This document shows, one piece after another, positions 57,533 through 64,000 of a DNA stretch of 64,000 nucleotides. Location: positions 47,199-111,198 of the forward strand of contig JAGHIZ010000059.1 of assembly GCA_017886875.1 (NCBI GenBank), read 5' to 3'. Position 1 is the first letter of the stretch. The number at the start of each line of letters is the position of its first letter. The position numbers and the translations under genes were made by a program. Below the pieces are notes generated by a model. The model was not told the origin of the DNA. It did no database searches and saw only the letters and a program-made list of their open reading frames with translations. Source of the DNA: Butyricicoccus sp. (GTDB taxonomy: Bacteria; Bacillota; Clostridia; Oscillospirales; Butyricicoccaceae).

Positions 57533-58051
57533 ATTTGCTCTCCTTTTATGGTTTAAAGATTGCTAAATTTATAGTTTGTGTTAAGAGAACTTTCAATATT
57601 GCATAATTCATTATAATAATGAATATTTAAAAACAAACTGTAATTACTATTATCACAAGCAATTTAAAAATTTTCAATAGAATTTAATGTGATAAAAAGG
57701 ATAAAAAAACAAAAAAATTTTATCTTTATAAGCAACTATATTGTAAATTTATACATATAATAACTGGTTAACACAAACTAAAGCTTTTACTATTATATAC
57801 TATTTTAGCTGTATTTTCGAGTAAATAGGCTATAAAAAAATGATTTTTTTGCTTAAAAACTCATTTTTTCAAAAAAACACAAAACCACATTAAAAAAACA
57901 CATATGTTTAGTTATATAAAACAAAAAACATTTTGCATATAATGTATATAATATAATTTGTATGCACTTGCACAAGTGTAAAAATGTGTTTATAATAAAT
58001 AATGTGAATTTTAAAACTAAATTGGTACTTAACAGAAGGGAATTATCAATT
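57533..58051. promoter_or_regulatory. Divergent control region between allFG and pucG
   Basis: This 519-bp gap has no gene. It is strongly AT-rich (about 80 percent by eye). A motif GATAAAAAGGATAAAAA, then ACAAAAAAATTTTATC, lies at 57691-57724 and recurs in the other divergent gap of this locus (60263-60296). A TATAAT at 57952-57957 with a weak upstream TTGCAT offers a possible pucG promoter but the spacing is poor (13 bp). PucR activation may be needed. Confidence 0.5.
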
Positions 58052-59284
58052 ATGAATATGAAATTTAGTGAAATCAATCCATCACCAAGAATGCTTATGA
58101 CTCCAGGACCAGTTGAGGCTGACCCTAGAGTGCTTCGTGCAATGAGTGCACATATTCTTGGTCAGTTTGACCCAGAATTTACTGCTCTTATGAACGAGAC
58201 TATGGAAATGGAGCGTTATTTGTTCCAAACAAAAAATAAGCAGACTTATGTTGTTGATACAACTTCAAGAGGTGGTCTTGAAACAGTATTAACTGGTGCT
58301 ATTTGTCCAAATGATAAGGTGCTTATTCCTGCATTCGGTCGTTTTGGTTATCTACTTGCTGAGATTTTAGAGCGTTGTGGTGCTAATATTACACTTCTTG
58401 AGAAGGAATGGGGCACTGTATTTGACCCACAAGAAATTGAGGACGAACTAAAAAAAGGCGGTTATAAAGCTGTTGCTTGTATACATGGTGAAACCTCAAC
58501 TTCTATGATGCAGCCACTAAAGGAGCTTGGCGAAATCTGTGAGAGATATGGTGCACTTTTAATTGTTGATGCTGTTGCAACTTTAGGCGGTGCTGAAGTT
58601 AAGGTTGATGACTGGAAACTATCTGCTTGTATTTCTGGTACTCAAAAATGTGTTTCTGCACCATCTGGTTCCGCACTTATTACTTATAATGAGCAAATTG
58701 AGCAAATTGTTAAGGCTAGAAAGCGTGTTGAAAAGGGTATCCGTACAGATGCTGATATACAAGGCAAGCTTGCACACATTCCAAGCAACTATCTTGACTT
58801 AGGTCAGCTTGAAGATTACTGGAGCCCAAGAAGATTAAATCACCATACAGAAGCTACAAGTATGCAATATGCTGTGCATGAAGCTTTACGCTGTATTGTA
58901 AATGAAACACTTGAAACACGTTTTGCAAGACATAAGCTTAATGATAAGGCACTTGTTGCAGGTCTTCAGGCTATGGGACTAACCATTTTTGGCGATTTAG
59001 AGCATAAAATGCCAGTAGTAACCGCTATCAATATCCCAGAAGGTACAGATGGCAAGGCTATTAGAGGTATGCTGCTTGATGATTTCGGTATTGAAATTGC
59101 AACTTCTTTTGGTCCACTTGATGGCAAGATTTTAAGAATTGGTAATATGGGTTACTCAAGTCAAAAGAGAAATATTCTAATTCTTTTAGGTGCACTTGAA
59201 GCAGTTATGAAAAGAAATGGTGCAAAGGTTACAACAGGTGAAGCTGTTAATGCTGCACTTGATGTTTACAAAGCAAATAGTTAA
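58052..59284 (+). CDS. pucG: Ureidoglycine-glyoxylate aminotransferase (PucG type)
   Basis: This 410-residue class V PLP enzyme resembles Bacillus PucG: MLMTPGPVEADPRVLRAMS, LGQFDPEFTALMNET, DTTSRGGLETVLTG, VDAVATLGG (PLP Asp173) and SGTQKCVSAPSG (PLP Lys199). It transfers the amino group of (S)-ureidoglycine to glyoxylate, giving oxalurate (N-carbamoyl-2-oxoglycine) and glycine. Start: ATG 58052, 11 bp after gaaggg; the open frame extends to an ATG at 57962 but that has no RBS. Alternatives are serine- or alanine-glyoxylate aminotransferase, which share the fold; the allantoate neighbours decide for PucG. Confidence 0.85.
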   Translation: MNMKFSEINPSPRMLMTPGPVEADPRVLRAMSAHILGQFDPEFTALMNETMEMERYLFQTKNKQTYVVDTTSRGGLETVLTGAICPNDKVLIPAFGRFGYLLAEILERCGANITLLEKEWGTVFDPQEIEDELKKGGYKAVACIHGETSTSMMQPLKELGEICERYGALLIVDAVATLGGAEVKVDDWKLSACISGTQKCVSAPSGSALITYNEQIEQIVKARKRVEKGIRTDADIQGKLAHIPSNYLDLGQLEDYWSPRRLNHHTEATSMQYAVHEALRCIVNETLETRFARHKLNDKALVAGLQAMGLTIFGDLEHKMPVVTAINIPEGTDGKAIRGMLLDDFGIEIATSFGPLDGKILRIGNMGYSSQKRNILILLGALEAVMKRNGAKVTTGEAVNAALDVYKANS

Positions 59285-59305
59285 TTTTTTTAAACATAAG
59301 CAAAG

Positions 59306-59342
59306 ACGCTTAAACTCCAAAGGGTTTAAGCGTTTTTTTTTA
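59306..59342. terminator. Terminator between pucG and DUF2877 gene
   Basis: A 10-bp stem (59306-59315 with 59324-59333) and a T-tract. The stop codon of the convergent DUF2877 gene lies inside the stem. Confidence 0.9.
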
Positions 59343-60162
59343 GTATTTTAGATATGGTGTTTAAACAATAGTAAATTCCGCAAAGTGTATCAATCCCAGA
59401 TGAATGACCTATCTTTTTAAAATTTTCGTATATCTCATTTGAGGATTTAAAATAAGGTAAACTTAAAACAGGACTGCTAAAATTATCATCTAATGCACAG
59501 TTTAAAAATGCACCGCTTATATCATTTGTGTTTTTTAGATTATATTTTATTTTATTTTTGAGCAGTTTTACAAATAAATAATTTTCTAAATTATCAAATA
59601 TAAAGCCTGCAAGTACACCACAAAGAAAATCATCACCGCTTGGAGTTAAACCTATTCCAAGACCTATAAGGCTTGAAAGCTCATTTGCTGCATTTTCATA
59701 ATTTTTATTTAATAGCTCATTTGTGCAGTTATTTATTTTGTTTTTTGCTGCATTTATTATTAAAAAGTTATTTTCTGTATTTGATGAAAAAATAGCATTA
59801 AATCCTGAAAAATCAGCTTTATATATTGCTTTTATTAGCATATCACATGAAATATCAAATGTATTTTTATGCATTTTTAAATCTATAATTTCCGTTTTTG
59901 AATAATCAAAACAAAAATCATCAATAAAAATATAATTATTTTTTATAGATATTTTTGAATTTAAATCTATATCAAAAGAATTAACGTTTGTAATAAGGCT
60001 TATTGGTGAGACAACAGTATTATAGGTTTGTAGAGCTAAAATTTTATTATTTATTATTAGATTTACTGTGTTTTCATATACCGAATGAATTTTAATAGGC
60101 ATATTTGAGTTTAAAATATTGATGGCATAATTTGCCGATATTAGTATATATTGAGTTTTCAT
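59326..60162 (-). CDS. DUF2877 protein, AllH-type oxamate carbamoyltransferase subunit
   Basis: This 278-residue protein has the DUF2877 core IGLGIGLTPSGDDFLCGVLAG near residues 166-186. It corresponds to YlbF/AllH of Escherichia coli, the third subunit that works with FdrA and YlbE. Its base composition is more AT-rich than its neighbours, with many Asn, Lys and Ile codons. The gene lies apart from the fdrA-ylbE fusion, across pucG, but within 2 kb of it. A RBS (agagga) precedes the ATG. It is divergent from the DAACS symporter. Confidence 0.82.
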   Translation of the reverse strand: MKTQYILISANYAINILNSNMPIKIHSVYENTVNLIINNKILALQTYNTVVSPISLITNVNSFDIDLNSKISIKNNYIFIDDFCFDYSKTEIIDLKMHKNTFDISCDMLIKAIYKADFSGFNAIFSSNTENNFLIINAAKNKINNCTNELLNKNYENAANELSSLIGLGIGLTPSGDDFLCGVLAGFIFDNLENYLFVKLLKNKIKYNLKNTNDISGAFLNCALDDNFSSPVLSLPYFKSSNEIYENFKKIGHSSGIDTLCGIYYCLNTISKILKKNA

Positions 60163-60262
60163 TTAAAAAATCCTCTTTATTATATAACATGAAAATAATT
60201 ACAATATAGAATATTTATAAAAAAATTTCTTTACATATAACAAATATAATGATAAAGTATGT

Positions 60263-60296
60263 CATAAAGGATAAAAAACAAAAAATTTTTTTGATA
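60263..60296. repeat. A-rich element shared with the allFG-pucG gap
   Basis: ATAAAGGATAAAAAACAAAAAAT (given here in two parts: ATAAAGGATAAAAAAC and AAAAAAT) closely matches 57691-57724. Both copies lie in divergent gaps, each nearer to the minus-strand gene. A shared regulator site is possible, but A-tracts are common in this genome. Confidence 0.4.
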
Positions 60297-60300
60297 AAAT

Positions 60301-60378
60301 AGCAAAAAGATTTTTTGCTTAGGGAGGTTTAATATTGAAGTTAAAGATGGTGCTATATTAGCAATTTTAGCACAATGA
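60301..60378 (+). other. Leader with RBS and tiny TTG-started frame before DAACS gene
   Basis: A hairpin (AGCAAAAA with TTTTTTGCT, 60301-60319) is followed by AGGGAGG (60321-60327). Seven bp later a TTG (60335) opens an 8-codon frame, MKLKMVLY, ending at 60361; a second hairpin (GTGCTA 60350-60355 with TAGCAC 60368-60373) overlaps its end. The DAACS gene starts 90 bp further on. It could be a leader peptide; the sequence alone does not prove translation. Confidence 0.35.
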
Positions 60379-60450
60379 AACATCACATGCAAAGAAGTAT
60401 TAAAATCATGTGAAAGAAAGAAACAATATTAGTAAAAAGGAATGGAAAAA

Positions 60451-61698
60451 ATGGAAAAGAAAAAATTTTCGATTTCACTAACAACACAAATATTAATTGC
60501 TACAATAGGCGGTTTAGTATTTGGTACATTTGCTGGTGAATGGGCATCAAATATTAAATTTATAGGCGATATATTTTTAAGGCTTATTCAGATGTCAGTA
60601 GTAGTGCTTGTAATGTCATCGGTTGCTGGTGCGGTAGGTAGTGGAGATTCCAAAGATGTAGGTAAAATGGGTTTACATACATTTAAATGGATTATAATTT
60701 TTACAATTTTCTCTGCGGCTTTAGGCGTTGCATTATCACTCTTAGTAAAACCGGGATTAGGTATTGATTTATCAGGTGCAGAAACTTTAACAGAAACCAC
60801 AATAGCTTCTGCTTCACTTCAAGAAACACTTACAAATTTTGTACCAACTAATATTATTCAAGCTATGGCAGATGGTTCAATGGTTCCATGTATTGTGTTT
60901 GCACTGTTTTTTGGTATTGCAACAGGTCAATATACTAAGCAGACACAAAACAGAAATATTGCTGATTTCATAACTGGTGTGAATGCAGTTGTAACAAATA
61001 TTATTAAAATGGTTATGACAGTTGCACCTATTGGTATTTTCTGTTTACTTGCAGATGTGGCGGGTTCTACTGGTTTTGCAGTTATTATTCCTATGCTTAA
61101 ATTCTTAGGTATTTTACTTGTGGGCGATTTAATTCAGTTTTTGGTATTTACTCCGCTTACAGCTGTATTATGTAAGGTAAATCCTTTTAAAATGCCAAAG
61201 AAATTTGCTAAAATGTCTATTATGGCTATAACAACAACTTCTGGTGCAATATGTCTACCAACAAAAATGGAAGATGCAGTTAAGAAGTTTGGCGTTAGTC
61301 GTAAAGTAGCAGATTTTACAGGGCCAATTACAATGTCTATGAATAGCTGCGGTGCAGCTCAATGTTATGTAGTAGCTATATTTTTCATGGCACAGTCAAC
61401 AGGTATAAATATGACCACATATCAAATGGGTATGGCTATTTTACTTTCATGTTTAATGTGTATGGGTACAATTTCTGTTCCAGGTGGTTCGGTTATTGTT
61501 TATACTTTCCTTGCTTCTTCTTTAGGTTTGCCAATGGAAAGCATTGCTGTTTTAATTGGTATTGACTGGTTTGCTGGTATGTTCCGTACACTTATGAATG
61601 TTGATGTTGATGTTATGGTGGGTATGCTTGTAGCAAGTAAGCTAGGTGAGCTTGACCATGATGTATATAACGAAAAGAAAATAGCAGAATATAATTAA
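60451..61698 (+). CDS. Atypical DAACS-family (glutamate/dicarboxylate) symporter
   Basis: This 415-residue membrane protein has the eight-helix, two-hairpin fold of the DAACS family (GltPh, DctA). Start: ATG 60451, 9 bp after aagga; the ATG at 60442 touches the RBS. Compared with GltPh, the substrate-guanidine Arg397 (GMFRTLMN) and Asn401, Asp405 are kept, but the amino-group ligand Asp394 is Gly and the NMDGT sodium motif reads NSCGA. This points to a non-amino acid substrate and altered ion coupling. It lies divergent from the DUF2877 gene and may transport an intermediate or product of allantoate breakdown. Confidence 0.85.
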   Translation: MEKKKFSISLTTQILIATIGGLVFGTFAGEWASNIKFIGDIFLRLIQMSVVVLVMSSVAGAVGSGDSKDVGKMGLHTFKWIIIFTIFSAALGVALSLLVKPGLGIDLSGAETLTETTIASASLQETLTNFVPTNIIQAMADGSMVPCIVFALFFGIATGQYTKQTQNRNIADFITGVNAVVTNIIKMVMTVAPIGIFCLLADVAGSTGFAVIIPMLKFLGILLVGDLIQFLVFTPLTAVLCKVNPFKMPKKFAKMSIMAITTTSGAICLPTKMEDAVKKFGVSRKVADFTGPITMSMNSCGAAQCYVVAIFFMAQSTGINMTTYQMGMAILLSCLMCMGTISVPGGSVIVYTFLASSLGLPMESIAVLIGIDWFAGMFRTLMNVDVDVMVGMLVASKLGELDHDVYNEKKIAEYN

Positions 61699-61730
61699 AA
61701 ATATCATATGTTATATTATGGTAATTATTT

Positions 61731-61763
61731 AGTGTAGTAGCAGATGTTACTACACTATTTTTA
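61731..61763 (+). terminator. Terminator of DAACS gene
   Basis: A 9-bp perfect stem (61731-61739 with 61748-61756) and a T-rich tail. Confidence 0.85.
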
Positions 61764-62170
61764 TGTTTAAAATAAAATTATCAAAATAATAAAAAAATAT
61801 TAAAAGATGCAAAAAACATAAAACCAAATATTCCTTAAAAAGAATTAAACATATTTTTATTAAAAAATAATTAAAATGTGATTTAAGCAGACAAAATTAA
61901 ATATAAAAAAATATAACATTTTAACAGTAATTAAATAACAAAATAAAATTTTTTAAATTTAAAATATAGTATTTTTACTAAATATATAATGCGTTTTTTT
62001 GGCGATATTTTGTAATTTTTCATTAAAAATGTAGACTTTTATATGATTTTAATGATATAATTTAAATTATTATAACAGAATTTGTATAGGAGTGAGAAAG
62101 CGGATTTTTTTAAAAACAAAAGTTTATAACATATAAACTTATATTTTATAACGCCATGGGGGCAAATATT
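61764..62170. promoter_or_regulatory. AT-rich gap upstream of the chemoreceptor with possible sigma-28 promoter
   Basis: No gene is seen in this gap. GGCGATAT (62001-62008) matches the motility sigma factor -10 (GCCGATAT) at 7 of 8 positions, and TAAA lies at 61979-61982, but the 18-bp distance is 2-4 bp longer than usual. Chemoreceptor genes are often under this factor. A RBS-like gggggc precedes the ATG at 62171. Confidence 0.35.
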
Positions 62171-63880
62171 ATGGAAAAACAGATAACAAAAGCAGAAAAA
62201 AAACAATTTAAATTTGGCATTCTTCCTAAGCTATTAATTGGAATATTAGTACCATTATTTGTGGTACTTATTATTATGAGCATTTTTCTAGGAATGCAAG
62301 TGTCAAAAACAGTAAACAGTTCTATGAGTGCAGAGCTAGATGCACAGTCAAGTAATGCAGCAAGTAATGTAGATGCATTCTTTGAAAGATATTTTGGTAT
62401 TACAGAATGTTTAGCTTCAACTCAAATAATTAGGGATACAACTGTTGAGCAAACCGAAGGGGGCATTGCTACACACAGATTATTTGGCAGTCTCTTGGAA
62501 ACGCTTAACTTAATACAACAAGATAATAAAGATGATATAGCTTTCATTTGGACAGCCAATCTTATAACAGGTGAAGTTTTACAAAATGATGGCACAATAT
62601 ACACTAAAAATGATATTGATGTATATACCAGAGATTGGTACAAACTTGTTATGGATAAAAAACAAACAATAGCAACAGGAATGTATGTAAGTCTAAATAC
62701 TAATGATACTATGGTTACAATAGCAAGTCCAGTATTTATAAACGGTAGTATTCAAGGTATTGTCGGTATAGATTTGAATATGAGCAGCTTAAATCAAAGT
62801 TTAAGCAAAATTTCTGTAGGTGACAACGGATATATAGCATTGTATGATTCAGAAAATCAAATAATGTATCACCCAAATAATAGTATGATAAATGCTAATA
62901 TAGAAGATGTAAACTATTCTTCAAATATGTTAAGCATTATTAAAAATAAGGAAAATGTAAGTGCAACTCCATACACATTGAATGATCAAAATTATTATGG
63001 CAGTGTCACAAATATAGATGACCTAGGATATACTATGTTAGGTGTAATGCCTGAATATGAATTTACTGAAAGTACCAATTCTATACTTCGTATATTGATT
63101 ATTGGAATTTTTAGTTGTGGTATTGTTTTAGCAGCAATATGTGTATTTATTGCTCTTTCAATTACAAGACCAATTAAACAACTCAATATAGCTGTTGGTA
63201 TGTTGGCAGAAGGTAAGCTTAATGTTGAAGTTAAGTGCAATAGTCGAGATGAAGTAAGTGACGTTGGAACAAATGTAATTAAAATAGTCGATAGACTAAA
63301 AGAGTATATATTATATATAAATGAAATATCAGATGTTTTATATCAAATAGGTAAAGGCAATTTAGTATTTACTTTAAAGCACCAGTATCAAGGAGAATTT
63401 GCTAAAGTTAAACAAGCACTGGTTGACATTAGAAATACTTTAACCCAAACAATAACTTCTATTACAAATTCAGCAGATATGGTTAATACTAGTTCGGAAC
63501 AGATTTCTAATGGTGCACAAGCATTAGCCCAAGGTGCAACAGAACAAGCTTCATCAGTTCAGGAATTAGCAGCTACTGTACAAGATTTATCTACACAGGC
63601 AACTAAAGAATCTGATAGGGCTGTTGAAGCAAAGAATTTCCTTGAACACATTAAAGGGGAAGTTGAAAAATGTAATGCTCAGATGGAACAAATGCGTGTT
63701 GCTATGGAAGACATAAGCGTTCAATCTGAAACCATAAGAGGTATAATAAAAACAATTGATGATATTGCATTCCAAACAAATATTCTTGCACTTAATGCAG
63801 CTGTAGAGGCAGCACGTGCAGGAAAAGCAGGAAAGGGATTTTCAGTTGTAGCAGATGAGGTTAGAAATTTGGCAGATGGA
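62171..63880 (+). pseudogene. Methyl-accepting chemotaxis protein, interrupted by IS30-family insertion
   Basis: A chemoreceptor with a first transmembrane helix (about 24-46), an extracellular double-Cache-like sensor (about 47-300), a second helix (about 306-328), a HAMP domain (about 329-385) and a cytoplasmic signalling helix. The hairpin tip that contacts CheA/CheW ([21 protein letters not shown]) is present, but the frame leaves the MCP pattern right after VRNLAD, and the returning helix, about 110-150 residues, is missing. The extra tail up to the stop at 63973 is read from the antisense of a transposase. Start: ATG 62171 with gggggc upstream. Cache sensors bind small carboxylates or amines; the ligand is unknown. 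Confidence 0.85.
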
Positions 63881-64000
63881 TTGTCAAGTCAAAAGCGACA
63901 GTTGATGAAAGAAAACTTCATAGGCAGATTTCCACTTGAGACATTTTCGAGGTCTAGAATTTATAAGAAATAAAGCTTTTTGTAAATCATTATAGGAAAC
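63875..64000. mobile_element. End of an IS30-family insertion sequence
   Basis: The MCP sequence stops resembling its family at about 63873-63880, where an AT-rich end (tggattgtcaagtcaaaagc) begins. The IS end lies just outside the transposase stop, as usual in IS30 elements. The other end and any target duplication lie right of the window. Confidence 0.75.
63884..64000 (-). CDS. IS30-family transposase, C-terminal part
   Basis: The minus-strand frame from 64000 to the TGA at 63886-63884 encodes 38 residues, including [19 protein letters not shown]. This is the hallmark C-terminus of IS30-family transposases (xNxRPRKCLxWKTPxEVFF). The catalytic DDE part is beyond the window. It runs opposite to the interrupted chemoreceptor gene. 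The call rests on a short but highly specific motif. Confidence 0.88.
   Translation of the reverse strand, partial: VSYNDLQKALFLINSRPRKCLKWKSAYEVFFHQLSLLT

Noticed and set aside
57962..58051. Earlier ATG for pucG, giving 30 extra residues
   Set aside because: No RBS precedes it, the extra part has no family similarity, and it overlaps the probable promoter region.
63887..63973. A genuine alternative C-terminus of the chemoreceptor
   Set aside because: The last 29 residues have no MCP similarity and the antisense strand is an evident IS30 transposase end, so the tail is an accident of the insertion.

Overview
The window reads as chromosomal DNA of an AT-rich, low-GC Gram-positive anaerobe of the class Clostridia. 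This is inferred from RpoD/DnaG, HprK and a CIRCE-controlled hrcA-grpE-dnaK-dnaJ locus, a TPP riboswitch, AGGAGG-type ribosome binding sites, SLH-domain surface proteins and a flavodiiron protein; no 16S rRNA is present to place it further. It has two parts: a housekeeping half (1 to about 41.5 kb) and an accessory half (about 41.5 to 64 kb).

Housekeeping half. 1-8.7 kb: the end of ysxC, a zinc-ribbon membrane protein, an SCP2 protein, L-lactate dehydrogenase, an SLH protein, a MerR regulator with its own operator and a Dxs-like paralogue, a C_GCAxxG_C_C protein, a cell-wall amidase and a PHP phosphoesterase. 8.8-20.5 kb: hprK, rpmB, a DMT transporter, rpoD-dnaG, aroQ-Xaa-Pro peptidase, TatD, a MIF-like tautomerase, a flavodiiron protein, metA and two half-size TauE/SafE proteins. 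20.5-26.2 kb: a seven-gene thiamin salvage operon (thiD, thiW, thiM, tenA and an ABC importer) behind a TPP riboswitch and terminator. 26.2-31.6 kb: NUDIX and the heat-shock operon. 31.6-33 kb: pncB. 33.3-41.2 kb: argGHCJBDF, a complete arginine operon with an ArgR-like box, followed by tRNA-Ser(GGA).

Accessory half. Downstream of the tRNA lie an orphan phage tail-fibre-like protein and a 1229-residue SLH adhesin. From 48 to 61.7 kb there is an allantoate catabolic locus: PucR regulator with an alpha/beta hydrolase; allantoate amidohydrolase, a small membrane protein, a lactate-permease-family transporter, carbamate kinase and a 999-residue FdrA-YlbE fusion; then divergent pucG, a DUF2877 protein (AllH) and a DAACS symporter. 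Together they predict: allantoate to ureidoglycine (AllC), transamination to oxalurate (PucG), phosphorolysis to oxamate plus carbamoyl phosphate (FdrA-YlbE with DUF2877), and ATP from carbamoyl phosphate (carbamate kinase). No ureidoglycolate dehydrogenase and no allantoinase are visible here.

The right edge holds a chemoreceptor gene broken by an IS30-family insertion whose transposase runs off the window on the minus strand. The strongest candidates for under-described biology are the compact allantoate-to-oxamate energy module with its fused transcarbamylase and LctP-type transporter, the atypical DAACS symporter beside it, and unusual leader sequences in front of the tail-fibre-like gene and the symporter.
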